Below, in pieces: positions 36,867 through 45,661 of a DNA stretch of 64,000 nt. Every line of letters begins with the position of its first letter. The first letter of the stretch is position 1. A program made the position numbers and the translations under genes. This DNA comes from Secundilactobacillus yichangensis (GTDB lineage: Bacteria; Bacillota; Bacilli; Lactobacillales; Lactobacillaceae), in assembly GCF_016861565.1 (NCBI RefSeq), contig NZ_BOLK01000005.1:1-64000 (forward strand). Direction: 5' to 3'. The notes below the pieces were generated by a model. The model was not told where the DNA came from, searched no databases, and worked only from the letters and a program-made list of their open reading frames with translations.

Positions 36867-37775
36867 TTAATTCGTTTCAGTTGACTCCGACTGTAAGTAC
36901 CGTTCCATAATTGCCAAATGGTGCTCAATGGTTAACGCCTTCAGCACGCCCATGCCAGGAAAATGATGTTCCTTCTCTAGTGTGATTAACTTGGCAGTGG
37001 CAGTGGTTTGATTGATAGCTGGCTGGTTTTTGATCCACTTCACAGCCTTTGCTAAAGCTTCAAAGTACTTTTCCCGCTGGTGTTTAAAATCATCGTGCTG
37101 ATCAGAGACGAAGTGGCGGATGCGAACTTGCTGGTGGTTCAAGTAAATTAAGTGGAGCGCAACGGTTCGGCTGGGGTGTCCGTGGTCAAAGTACGTGGCC
37201 CCCTGAGTGAGATAGTCACTGAAACCAATTTCATGATATTCGTGGGCAAACTCAATATCGTTACTCCAAAAACTATCTGGCATTGCTGAGAATTCAAAAC
37301 TGTGATCGGGGACGGTGTAATGATCAAAGAGATGACCAAATTGACGACCGAAAAGTAATCTGCGAATTCGCGCTTCAGGTGGAACCAGCAGCGTGGCGGA
37401 TTTAGGCAGCCAATCGTGATCAAGAAACAGGTTTAAATCAGCATAGTGCTGAACGATTACCAGACTGTTGCTTAATAGATTGGGTGGTAGTAGCGGGGTC
37501 AGCACGTAGGCTCTTTGAATCTCAGGCTGTTCAAACAAGTCATCAATTGGGTAGCGTTTAGCGGCCTGATAGTCATAGTGATCCACTTGCGGATTCTGAA
37601 TGACGGCTAAATGTTGATGATGCTTACTGAACGTCTTGATGGTTTTCGGCAGCGCTGGCACATCACGAACGGGTTCAATAATGGGCACAATGTCGGTTGC
37701 GGCTGCATGCTGAGCAAATTCAGTTAGCGCGCGCAGGTCGAATTGACGACCGCGAAAATAGGGATAGTAGATCAT
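36867..37775 (-). CDS. Sce7725 family protein
   Basis: A 302-residue protein that matches the pattern of the Sce7725 family, whose N-terminus reads like YYPYFRGRQFDL; the function of the family is unknown. It has no membrane segment. The protein contains a TIM-barrel-like alternation (IVPIIEPV, AYVLTPLL, HLIYLNHQQV), but no catalytic motif I can name. Its start overlaps the stop of the upstream nuclease-like gene by 4 bases (ATGA), so it is translated in the same operon as the helicase. Last gene of a three-gene unit. Confidence 0.75.
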   Translation of the reverse strand: MIYYPYFRGRQFDLRALTEFAQHAAATDIVPIIEPVRDVPALPKTIKTFSKHHQHLAVIQNPQVDHYDYQAAKRYPIDDLFEQPEIQRAYVLTPLLPPNLLSNSLVIVQHYADLNLFLDHDWLPKSATLLVPPEARIRRLLFGRQFGHLFDHYTVPDHSFEFSAMPDSFWSNDIEFAHEYHEIGFSDYLTQGATYFDHGHPSRTVALHLIYLNHQQVRIRHFVSDQHDDFKHQREKYFEALAKAVKWIKNQPAINQTTATAKLITLEKEHHFPGMGVLKALTIEHHLAIMERYLQSESTETN

Positions 37776-38467
37776 TTGTGCTTTGCCTCGTAGAGTTGGC
37801 GCTGCAGCTTGGCAATTTCTAAATTCAAGGCATCGACCTCTTCTTGAAGTGCTGTGATGGTATTGGTACGAGTTTCGTCAATGAAGCGGTCGTAGAAATT
37901 GTTTTCCGGGTCATAAATATCGTAGTGCTGATGGCGTTTTTTAAGTTCCTTGAAGAGCCGTTCAGTAGGATACTGACTGATTCCCGTTTCAACGCGCTTA
38001 GCTTTACGAACTTCGCGGGCCAGCGAATACAGAAAGTGGCGCATGAGCTCTCCTTGATCGAGGGTGACCTCTTGATAACGCGGCTTCTTCTCAACCGTGA
38101 GATACCCAGGGGTCAAAACCGGCTCGGTACTGGCTGCTAGTTGATCTGGATCGTACTTTTGATAGCTAAGAACACCGATTTCAGGTGGAATCTCAGTTTT
38201 GATGTCTTGATAAAGTGACAGCGGCAGCACGAAATAATTGTAATTACCAATGAAAGAAAGTTTGGCGTGGGAATGAAAGTCGCTCTTGGTGACCTTTAAT
38301 TCGTAACAGCGCCATTCGTCTTCACCGCTGGGTAAATGCTGATAGCTTAAAGTATCTACGATTCCCTGATCATCAGGCATGGTCACTTCTTCCACTGCGA
38401 TACTACCGGCTTCTACACACGTTTCATAGAGTGTTTTTTCAAGTTCTAATGTGAGTTTAGTTTTCAC
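37772..38467 (-). CDS. Predicted PD-(D/E)XK nuclease-like protein
   Basis: A 231-residue protein of unknown name. QGIVDTL (D38) followed by RCYELKVTKSDF (E56-x-K58) matches the D...ExK active site of restriction-like nucleases, and the C-terminal 40 residues (LQEEVDALNLEIAKLQRQL) look like a coiled coil. It starts at GTG 38467, two bases after the helicase stop, with AAGGAG inside the helicase 3' end, and overlaps the Sce7725-type gene. The nuclease call rests on the motif alone. Confidence 0.65.
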   Translation of the reverse strand: MKTKLTLELEKTLYETCVEAGSIAVEEVTMPDDQGIVDTLSYQHLPSGEDEWRCYELKVTKSDFHSHAKLSFIGNYNYFVLPLSLYQDIKTEIPPEIGVLSYQKYDPDQLAASTEPVLTPGYLTVEKKPRYQEVTLDQGELMRHFLYSLAREVRKAKRVETGISQYPTERLFKELKKRHQHYDIYDPENNFYDRFIDETRTNTITALQEEVDALNLEIAKLQRQLYEAKHK

Positions 38468-38469
38468 GG

Positions 38470-40857
38470 TTAACTCGGCTCCTTATCAGTCATTTCCCAA
38501 AAATGTTCAATGGTGGGTGCCAGCTCATTAGCGCTGTGCAGAATCCGGTGATACTGCCAGTGCGGCGGAAAGTAGCGGGTATAGCGCTGACTGGCAAAGC
38601 GTTGATCCATTAGCAGGATGATGCCTTGATCAGAATTGCTGCGAATCAGCCTTCCGGCGGCTTGAAACACGTGGTTGAGGCCAGGTATCTGATAAGCGTA
38701 TTCGAACCCAGGCTCACCTTGAGAATCAAAGTAATCACGCAGCAGATTGTTTTCGGTACTGATGCCGGGTAACCCGACGCTAACAATCGCCACGCCAATT
38801 AACCGGCTGGCAGTCAGATCGATTCCTTCAGAAAATAACCCGCCAAGAATGGCAAAGCCCACCAGTGATTCGCTGGGGTTAGGTTTGAAGGCTGTCAAGA
38901 AGTCGCTGCGCTCAGTTTCGCTCATATTGGGTGTTTGGGTGACCGTTTTTAGCTCTGGATAGGCCGTTTTGAAAGCTAAGCTAACGGTGCTTAAAAAACT
39001 ATAAGAGGGTAGAAAAACCAGATAATTACCCGTTTTACCGTTCACCAGTGTCTTGATGCTAGCAATGATTTTGGCTAAGTTAGCTTCCCGGCTGCGATAG
39101 GTGGTGCTGATGTAGTCGGTGATCAGGATACTCTGGTGTTTAGGCGGAAACGGCGATGGCAGCTGATAGCAAAGACTGTCATCATTACCACCAAGCACCC
39201 GCTGATAATAGTCCAGTGGTGACAGGGTGGCTGAAAATAGCACGGCTCCGCGGCCCTTATCCAGACAATCATGCAGAAACGCACTGGGGTCAAGACACAG
39301 CTGTTTGAAGGTGATCTCCCGGTCATGATCATCACCTAAATTAATTTTAGTCCGGTAAGTTTCATCGTAAAAATCAGCAATTTTGAGGTAGCTGAGGCAG
39401 GCAAAATAGTAATCTAGTACCGCTTTTGTGTAATCGGTTTGCGGTCGCTGTTCATCGCCAAGCCAGTCATTGATATGATCACTTAGTTTGGTTACAGCTT
39501 TGTTAAAATCTTCAGCGGGGCTGTTGAAGACGCTCTCTTCCTCGCCGCTTTCCAGTAACGGGCCGGCCACTTTAAAGAACGCTCGGCGCATGGCTCGAAA
39601 GGCCCGCAGTAGGGCGGGGGTGCCTTCGTTTGCATCTTTGGTTGCTGCAATCAGGTCAGTTAACGGTGCCAGTGACAGTTCCGTGGAATACATATCTCGG
39701 GAGCGGCTCACCAGATTATGAGCTTCATCCACGAGAAAGAAGTTATCGTCATCGTGGTCTACCGCAAAGAACCGCTGCAAGTACACCTGTGGATCAAATA
39801 AATAGTTATAGTCGCAGATAATGACGTCGCAAAACAGACTGATATCCAGCGAAAATTCAAAGGGATCCAGCTGATGTTTGCGAGCGTAGGCTTCGACAGT
39901 TTCCCGCGTAATGGCGGTTTCGTTGGTTAGAATATCTTTTAAGCCGGGCTTTAAGCGGTCATAATAACCCACCATAAAAGGATTTTCCTCTGGCGGCAGA
40001 TCCGCTTCTTCGGGAAAGGTGATCGTATCCTTAGCGGTGAGGGTAATGCTCCTGAGTTTCAGTCCTTGCTGAGCCATCAGATGCAATGCCTGTTCTGCGA
40101 CGCGACGGGTGCTCTGTTTGGCAGTTAAGTAGAAGAGCCGCTGAATCTGGTCTTCGCCCATGGCTTTGATGCACGGAAAAACGGTTGAAATGGTTTTTCC
40201 GGTACCAGTGGGCGCCTCAATAAAGAGCTGCTTCTTGAGCCACAGAGCTTTGTAGACCGCAACGGCCAGTTCCCGCTGCCCAGTTCGATAGTGGTCAAAG
40301 GGAAATGCCAGGTCCTTAATAGAAGCGTTGCGAGTTTTGCGCAGATCAGCTTGAAGCTTCAGCCAAGTTTCGTACTCCGTCGTGACGGAATTAAAGAATT
40401 CAGTGGCTTCCGCTAAGGTGTAACTGATTTTTTTAGTGGTCACCTCTTCGGTGGTTCGCCGGTAGTAGGTGAGTTGCAGGTTGAGCTGACTTAAATCTTC
40501 ATCGGTCATCAAAATGTAGGCATACATTTTAGCTTGACCCCAGTACAGCGTCAGGGTGTTTTCAGTGAGGTCCTCAAAAGCGGCATCCGAAGTTTTGATT
40601 TCTTCAATCAAAGTTTCGTTGCCGTTTAAAATGACGCCATCCGCACGGCCGTGAACCAGGTAGGGCTTGCCCGCTAGTTCAACTTCGTGTTCCAGACTGT
40701 ATTCTTTTTGGTAATTTTTGCCGCGGGACTTCTGCAGCATTCGGTGAATTTGCGCACCTTCTAAGGCGGTATTCATACTGTTCATGCTGGCATTAAGATC
40801 GCCGGAACGCAGCGTAAATTCCACTAGTTCACGGATGCCTAATTTGGTGATTGTCAT
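38470..40857 (-). CDS. PD-(D/E)XK nuclease fused to XPD/DinG-like superfamily 2 helicase
   Basis: A 795-residue fusion. The N-terminal about 195 residues look like a RecB/Cas4-type nuclease: GRADGV (about 68-73), EEIKTS (84-89) and QAKMYAYIL (107-115). The helicase follows with Walker A EAPTGTGKT (about 214-222), DEAHNL (about 375-380), and late motifs GGLFSEGIDL and QAAGRLIR. Relatives carry four Fe-S cysteines between Walker A and the DEAH box; here the matching stretches read ADLPPEENPFMVGYYDR and HQLDPFEFSLD with no cysteine, so the cluster seems lost. It heads the operon with the two genes above; AGAGGAA precedes the ATG. Confidence 0.85.
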   Translation of the reverse strand: MTITKLGIRELVEFTLRSGDLNASMNSMNTALEGAQIHRMLQKSRGKNYQKEYSLEHEVELAGKPYLVHGRADGVILNGNETLIEEIKTSDAAFEDLTENTLTLYWGQAKMYAYILMTDEDLSQLNLQLTYYRRTTEEVTTKKISYTLAEATEFFNSVTTEYETWLKLQADLRKTRNASIKDLAFPFDHYRTGQRELAVAVYKALWLKKQLFIEAPTGTGKTISTVFPCIKAMGEDQIQRLFYLTAKQSTRRVAEQALHLMAQQGLKLRSITLTAKDTITFPEEADLPPEENPFMVGYYDRLKPGLKDILTNETAITRETVEAYARKHQLDPFEFSLDISLFCDVIICDYNYLFDPQVYLQRFFAVDHDDDNFFLVDEAHNLVSRSRDMYSTELSLAPLTDLIAATKDANEGTPALLRAFRAMRRAFFKVAGPLLESGEEESVFNSPAEDFNKAVTKLSDHINDWLGDEQRPQTDYTKAVLDYYFACLSYLKIADFYDETYRTKINLGDDHDREITFKQLCLDPSAFLHDCLDKGRGAVLFSATLSPLDYYQRVLGGNDDSLCYQLPSPFPPKHQSILITDYISTTYRSREANLAKIIASIKTLVNGKTGNYLVFLPSYSFLSTVSLAFKTAYPELKTVTQTPNMSETERSDFLTAFKPNPSESLVGFAILGGLFSEGIDLTASRLIGVAIVSVGLPGISTENNLLRDYFDSQGEPGFEYAYQIPGLNHVFQAAGRLIRSNSDQGIILLMDQRFASQRYTRYFPPHWQYHRILHSANELAPTIEHFWEMTDKEPS

Positions 40858-40988
40858 TTTTTCGTTCCTCTTTGTTCATAGCTGAAATCCATTATAGCAT
40901 GATACACTCTTAACGGAGCGCGGTCGTTACGCGAGGGAAAATTGATGCAAACAATTTTAAAATACCCAAAAAAAATTTACGAAAAAGC

Positions 40989-41017
40989 TTGTTTCAGGCA
41001 AGCAAACAGGGTATGAT
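40989..41017 (+). promoter_or_regulatory. pyrBC promoter
   Basis: TTGTTT (40989-40994), 17 bases, TATGAT (41012-41017), followed about 25 bases later by the PyrR-binding region. Part of the 387-bp gap between the helicase and pyrB, which is otherwise the attenuator leader. Confidence 0.6.
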
Positions 41018-41035
41018 ATCAGCAATGAAACCTTT

Positions 41036-41136
41036 AACAAATAGTCCTGTGAGGCTATGAAGGTACGGTGAACTAGGCGGAAAGTCTAGCTTTTATTGAA
41101 CCTCTCTACCCACAGGCGGTAGAGAGGTTTTTGTTG
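41036..41136 (+). promoter_or_regulatory. PyrR attenuator leader of pyrBC
   Basis: AGTCCTGTGAGGCTATGAAGG (41043-41063) matches the conserved PyrR RNA-binding loop. Downstream, ACCTCTCTACC pairs with GGTAGAGAGGT and a T-run (41099-41135) to make the terminator. In this mechanism PyrR with UMP exposes the terminator when pyrimidines are plentiful. pyrR itself is not in the window. Confidence 0.88.
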
Positions 41137-41195
41137 TCTGACGATTTAATTGTCTCCCGTGAGAGCAAAACGTCCAATGGTTAAACCCTAAAAGG

Positions 41196-41222
41196 CGCGC
41201 TTTGCAAACACGGCAAGGCGCG
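41196..41222 (+). promoter_or_regulatory. Second hairpin just before the pyrB ribosome binding site
   Basis: CGCGCTTTGC and GCAAGGCGCG (one T-G pair) enclose a 7-base loop and are followed by TTTATTTTAGGAGG. It may be a second terminator or may affect ribosome access. Confidence 0.5.
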
Positions 41223-41244
41223 TTTATTTTAGGAGGAAAAAACT

Positions 41245-42189
41245 ATGATTGAAACCACCAAGCCGTTAAGTTACGCAAACGTACTCAGTATGAAAGATTT
41301 GGAAGCTGATGAAGTCATGGCCTTCATCAAAGAAGCCCAGGCTTTCAAAGCCGGCAAACAGATTCAGTTGACCCGGCCGGCTTACGCTGCCAACTTGTTT
41401 TTCGAAAACAGCACCCGGACCCATACCAGCTTTGAAATGGCGGAACGTAAATTAGGTCTGCAAGTGGTTGATTTTAACCCGGCTGTTAGCTCAGTGAACA
41501 AGGGTGAAAGCATGGCTGACACCGTAAAAGCGTTACAGGCCATTGGTGTAGACGTGGTTGCTATCCGTGACCGCCACAACGAATACTATAATGATTTGGT
41601 CAATGACCGCAATATTCACTTGGGGATTGCTAATGGCGGCGACGGTTCTGGTGAGCATCCTTCGCAGTCAATGCTGGATATGATGACGATTTACGAAGAG
41701 TTTGGTACTTTTGCTGGTTTGAAAGTTGCCATCATTGGTGATCTAGCTCATTCACGGGTGGCCCGATCAGATATGGAAGTGCTGAATAAATTAGGTGCAC
41801 AGGTCTTCTTTGGCGGACCCACAAAGTGGTTTGATCATCGCTTTGACGCTTATGGTACATGGCTGCCGGTAGATGATTTAGTGGATCAGATGGACGTGCT
41901 GATGTTCTTACGGGTACAGCACGAACGGCTGAATGCCTCGGAGAATAAGGAATTCACCGCTGCTAAATACAATGCGCAATATGGCCTGACACCCGCACGT
42001 AAAGCACGGATGCAGGAACATGCGATCATCATGCACCCGGCACCGGTTAACCGCGGGGTTGAGATCGCGGATGAATTAGTTGAATGTGACAGTTCCAGGA
42101 TCTTCCAGCAAATGGCTAACGGGGTCTACGTCCGGATGGCGATTATGACTAGCTTGCTGCGGTATCAAGGATTGGTGGACGAGGATTAA
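41245..42189 (+). CDS. pyrB: Aspartate carbamoyltransferase catalytic subunit
   Basis: A 314-residue ATCase that joins carbamoyl phosphate and aspartate, the second step of pyrimidine synthesis. The carbamoyl-phosphate loop FFENSTRTHTSFE (about residues 52-64), GSGEHPSQSMLDMMT and the aspartate-binding FLRVQHER and HPAPVNRG are intact. AGGAGG precedes the ATG. It starts the pyrBC operon; pyrC follows one base after the stop. The rest of the pathway (pyrF, pyrE) lies 18 kb away under a separate attenuator. Confidence 0.97.
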   Translation: MIETTKPLSYANVLSMKDLEADEVMAFIKEAQAFKAGKQIQLTRPAYAANLFFENSTRTHTSFEMAERKLGLQVVDFNPAVSSVNKGESMADTVKALQAIGVDVVAIRDRHNEYYNDLVNDRNIHLGIANGGDGSGEHPSQSMLDMMTIYEEFGTFAGLKVAIIGDLAHSRVARSDMEVLNKLGAQVFFGGPTKWFDHRFDAYGTWLPVDDLVDQMDVLMFLRVQHERLNASENKEFTAAKYNAQYGLTPARKARMQEHAIIMHPAPVNRGVEIADELVECDSSRIFQQMANGVYVRMAIMTSLLRYQGLVDED

Positions 42190-42190
42190 C

Positions 42191-43471
42191 ATGAAGCGAT
42201 TAATCAAAAACGGTCAGTGTTTAATTGATGGTCATTTGCAAGTTCGGGATATTTTGATTAAGGACGGCAAGATTGCTCAAATCAATCAACATATCAGCGC
42301 TGATATGCCGGTCAATCAGATTATTGATGCCCAGGGGCTGTTTGTGAGTCCAGGATTAGTGGATCTTCACGTGCATTTACGTGAACCCGGACAGACGGAT
42401 AAGGAAACGGTTAAAACGGGTAGTCTGGCAGCTGCTCACGGTGGTTATACCACCATTGCGGCAATGCCGAACGTGATTCCAGCGCCTGACACCCCTGAAC
42501 GGCTGCGTGACATGCTGGCGTTGAACCAGCGGGATGGTGCCGTGCACGTGGTTCAGTATGCAACGATCACGACTGACCGCGGTGGCGATGAACTCGTGGA
42601 TATGGCCGGTTTGAAGGCAGCCGGCGCGTTTGCTTTCAGCAATGACGGCAACGGTGTTCAGACCGCCGGGACAATGTATCAAGCCATGCTGCAGGCGGCT
42701 CAATTGAAGATGGCCGTAGTAGCACACGCTGAGGATGATAGTCTGACATACGGCGGTGTGATGCACGAAGGCAGTGTTTCTAAACGGTTGGGCTTACCAG
42801 GAATCCCCAGTGTTTCCGAAACCGCGCAAGTAGCCCGGGATGTGGCCTTGGCCGCGGCTACTGGCGCTCATTACCACGTCTGTCACGTTTCTTCAGCTGC
42901 CACTGTCCAAGTGATTCGGTCGGCTAAAGCAGCGGGAGTTAACGTGACCTGTGAGGTATCACCGCACCACTTATTATTAAGTGACGAGGATATTACCAGG
43001 GATAATGCGATGTTCAAAATGAATCCACCACTGGGCAGTGAAGAGGACCAGCAGGCGCTGATTGCCGGGTTACTGGATGGGACGATTGATCTCATTGCTA
43101 CTGATCACGCGCCGCATACGGATGCGGAAAAGGCTCAGTCGATGCTGAAAGCACCCTTTGGTATCACCGGCAGTGAAACGGCCTTTGCCATGCTGTACAC
43201 GAAATTTGTTAAAACTGGTCGCTTTAGTTTGGCACAGCTGATCAACTGGATGGCTGTGCAGCCAGCGGTACTGTTTGGTTTAAATGCCGGTGAACTTGCC
43301 GAAGGGGTGCCAGCTGACATCGCGATATTTGATTTAACCACTCCAGCAACCATTGAAGCGGCGAACTTCTTATCTAAAGGACATAACTCACCGTTTATTG
43401 GCGAACAAGTGCTAGGCAAAACGGTGCGGACATTGGTTTCGGGTAAAGACGCCTACGTTAGCGGTCACTAA
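42191..43471 (+). CDS. pyrC: Dihydroorotase
   Basis: A 426-residue class I dihydroorotase, the zinc amidohydrolase that closes carbamoyl aspartate to dihydroorotate. DLHVHLREPGQTDKE (about residues 58-72) carries the first zinc ligands, and HAEDDS, YHVCHVSS, ATDHAPH and the C-terminal FGITGSETAFAM fit the family. It lies in tight coupling with pyrB, with a ribosome binding site in the pyrB end. Confidence 0.96.
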   Translation: MKRLIKNGQCLIDGHLQVRDILIKDGKIAQINQHISADMPVNQIIDAQGLFVSPGLVDLHVHLREPGQTDKETVKTGSLAAAHGGYTTIAAMPNVIPAPDTPERLRDMLALNQRDGAVHVVQYATITTDRGGDELVDMAGLKAAGAFAFSNDGNGVQTAGTMYQAMLQAAQLKMAVVAHAEDDSLTYGGVMHEGSVSKRLGLPGIPSVSETAQVARDVALAAATGAHYHVCHVSSAATVQVIRSAKAAGVNVTCEVSPHHLLLSDEDITRDNAMFKMNPPLGSEEDQQALIAGLLDGTIDLIATDHAPHTDAEKAQSMLKAPFGITGSETAFAMLYTKFVKTGRFSLAQLINWMAVQPAVLFGLNAGELAEGVPADIAIFDLTTPATIEAANFLSKGHNSPFIGEQVLGKTVRTLVSGKDAYVSGH

Positions 43472-43544
43472 AGCTTAATGAAGGCTTGCGAAGGGCTGAC
43501 GCCAATTATTATAATGAACCTTATAAGGATTGGAGGAAGCGCGT

Positions 43545-43754
43545 ATGACTGAAGCACAATTAGCTGCTTTAAAGCCGCTATTGGCTGAATATAACATTGA
43601 ACTTGCAACCGATGGCACAACGATCACTCATGTAAACGGGCATAACGCTCAATTAGACGTCACGGGCTATATGCCTGATCAACTAATTAATGTGGTTTTG
43701 GAGATTATTGGTACGGATCTCAGAGCCGCGTTATTTAAAAAAATGCACGAGTAA
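43545..43754 (+). CDS. Small hypothetical protein
   Basis: A 69-residue acidic protein with no recognised motif. ATG 43545 has TGGAGGAAG at good distance; the longer frame starts upstream of that signal. A TATAAT-like ATTATAATG lies at about 43508-43516, so it has its own promoter rather than belonging to pyrBC. Confidence 0.6.
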   Translation: MTEAQLAALKPLLAEYNIELATDGTTITHVNGHNAQLDVTGYMPDQLINVVLEIIGTDLRAALFKKMHE

Positions 43755-43887
43755 TGTGACAGTGATGTGACAATTATTTCAAAATACTGACAAATATTAA
43801 CTTGAATGAGATGGCTACGTAATTTTCTTTGATTATACTGTTCCATGTTGTGTAGAAACGAATCAGTAATTTCAAGGAGAATTTAAC

Positions 43888-44277
43888 TTGTCACTTAAAA
43901 CTTGGGTAGCGAGCCTATTACTCGCCGTATCAATGTTTGTGGGCGTTGCCGGTGTGACCGGAACGACTGCAGCTGCAAATACTAAATATAATCCGAAGGC
44001 GGATGCGATTATGAGTGTTTCAGCTTTCAAGCGAATGGGCAGAGTCCATTATCATTCACGGGTGTTCACGTATTACTCACCAAATGGTTCCCATATCTTT
44101 GGTTTAGGTGCCTATACTTCAGACGGCACTTATACCTTGAACGGTCACGATAAGAACGGCTACTTGATTTTAGCGAACAACAAAAAGTTTGGTACTAAGA
44201 TCAAGACACCATTAGGCATGGGCGTCGTTCACGATCGTGGTACATACGGCGGTCATTATGACATTGTCGTTAAGTAG
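43888..44277 (+). CDS. Secreted hypothetical protein, weak 3D-domain-like C-terminus
   Basis: A 129-residue exported protein: signal peptide to about residue 30 (TAAAN), then a domain ending LGMGVVHDRGTYGGHYDIVV. The latter is like the D-x-G-x-x-x-D ending of 3D (double-psi barrel) domains found in wall hydrolases and Rpf/Sps-like proteins, but the similarity is weak. TTG 43888 is the start: AAGGAG lies eight bases upstream and no ATG exists near it. It has its own strong terminator. Confidence 0.65.
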   Translation: MSLKTWVASLLLAVSMFVGVAGVTGTTAAANTKYNPKADAIMSVSAFKRMGRVHYHSRVFTYYSPNGSHIFGLGAYTSDGTYTLNGHDKNGYLILANNKKFGTKIKTPLGMGVVHDRGTYGGHYDIVVK

Positions 44278-44293
44278 TCATTGAATCAATCAC

Positions 44294-44337
44294 AAATAAA
44301 GACCCGTTTTCCAAATCGGAAAACGGGTCTTTATTTG
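44294..44337. terminator. Bidirectional terminator
   Basis: AAATAAAGACCCGTTTTCC with a perfect complement over a 5-base loop, between convergent genes. Confidence 0.9.
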
Positions 44338-44350
44338 TTTATGAACTGGA

Positions 44351-44689
44351 TCAGTTAAACTTCCAGTCGTCCATTTTTTTCTCGTTTTTACCAAGATAAT
44401 TGATTGCTTGGTGAACCAAGGTTTTTGATTCCTCGTTAATTTGGTCGGCTGATTTATCGCCTTCGTAGTCCGAAAGGAACCCTTCGCCAACGGCTTTGTA
44501 AATCTTCTCACGGGCTTCACCGTTATCTTTAAATAGTGTATCTAAACCCTTAATGTCATCTTTTGCTGCGTTGTAGATGACTTCGGCAAGATCATCTCGG
44601 TTGCCTAATTTCTTGGCACCGTACTCCATTAGGAAATCGTTCATATCAACGATAACACTCTCTTTAAGCTCTCTCTCAGATTTTTTCAA
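44351..44689 (-). CDS. Hypothetical protein
   Basis: A 112-residue, highly charged, helical protein (MKKSERELKESVIVDMNDFL...). No membrane segment, signal peptide or known domain is seen. AGAGAGG lies upstream of the ATG. Its neighbours do not indicate a function. Confidence 0.6.
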   Translation of the reverse strand: MKKSERELKESVIVDMNDFLMEYGAKKLGNRDDLAEVIYNAAKDDIKGLDTLFKDNGEAREKIYKAVGEGFLSDYEGDKSADQINEESKTLVHQAINYLGKNEKKMDDWKFN

Positions 44690-44822
44690 GAATAATCACC
44701 TCTCTTTATTCATTTTAAGGCTTTAGTAGGTAGAAATTCAACGTGTAGACACCGATAAATCAATGTTGATCTCAATATTTTGTTTAGCTGTCAGAATCAA
44801 CTGGCATTTTAATTGCAACCGA

Positions 44823-44838
44823 CTTGATTTACGTCAAG
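44823..44838. promoter_or_regulatory. FNR/FLP-type operator before the Crp/Fnr gene
   Basis: CTTGATTTACGTCAAG: TTGAT-4-GTCAA is close to the TTGAT-4-ATCAA FNR box. It abuts a TTGAAT (44839-44844) and a perfect TATAAT (44860-44865, spacer 15), placed for autoregulation. Confidence 0.6.
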
Positions 44839-44912
44839 TTGAATTGCTGTTTTATCCGCTATAATCGGGTTAGAATGAATGCAGAGGATTATGTCGAATG
44901 GAGGTCAACGTT

Positions 44913-45593
44913 ATGTTAGAACATCATGACGCGATTGCTTGTGTCAAACTGGTGCCGATCTTTCAGCAGCTTGATCATGAAACCGTTTCTGCTGTAGCTG
45001 ATTTGGTGCAGGAACGCCACGTTAAGAAGGGTGAATTCGTCTTTATGGCTGGGGATCACGCTGATTCATTAATTATTATGGCACACGGTCAGGTCAAGGT
45101 GACACAAAGTTCCGCCAGTGGCCGTGAACAGTTGATTCGATTGCTGCAGACCGGTGATTTTGACGGCGAGTCAGTCTTATTTGAAGATACGGAACGGCAG
45201 ACTAGTGCGGAAGCGTTAACTGATACGCAGATTTGTTTGATTACTCGCGAGGACTTCCAAAAGCTGATCAAGCAGTCACCAACGGTTGCCATTAATATGC
45301 TGAATGCGTTGGGCAAACGGGTGTCAGAACTGGAAGCGCAGGCGGCTGCTACGTTAACTACCAGTGTTGGCGAACGGTTAGCTAACTATTTAGTTGAAAC
45401 CAGTTCAGAATTAGATACGGATGATTTTGATTTACCGCTGCAAAAGAAGGACCTGGCGCTGTATCTGGGGACTTCGCCGGAAACAATCAGTCGTAAGCTG
45501 AAGCAATTTTCAACGTCGGGGCTGATCTCGCAGCGGGGACGTAATCACATTAAACTTAATGATATTGACGGGCTGATGATGGTGGAAAATTAG
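44913..45593 (+). CDS. flp: Crp/Fnr-family regulator, FLP-like
   Basis: A 226-residue Crp/Fnr-family protein with a cyclic-nucleotide-binding-like beta barrel (about residues 15-125), a dimer helix, and a winged-helix domain with helix-turn-helix LPLQKKDLALYLGTSPETISRK (about 174-195). It has just two cysteines, C10 and C108. The FLP protein of Lacticaseibacillus casei senses oxidation through a disulfide between an N-terminal and a central cysteine, which these match in position, and no Fe-S cluster ligands exist. ATG 44913 follows GGAGG; the upstream extension is rejected. Confidence 0.85.
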   Translation: MLEHHDAIACVKLVPIFQQLDHETVSAVADLVQERHVKKGEFVFMAGDHADSLIIMAHGQVKVTQSSASGREQLIRLLQTGDFDGESVLFEDTERQTSAEALTDTQICLITREDFQKLIKQSPTVAINMLNALGKRVSELEAQAAATLTTSVGERLANYLVETSSELDTDDFDLPLQKKDLALYLGTSPETISRKLKQFSTSGLISQRGRNHIKLNDIDGLMMVEN

Positions 45594-45661
45594 TTCTTAA
45601 AATTAATCGGCTTAACTATTTAACAGACTACGCATTTAGTGGTAGTCTGTTTATTGTTGTT

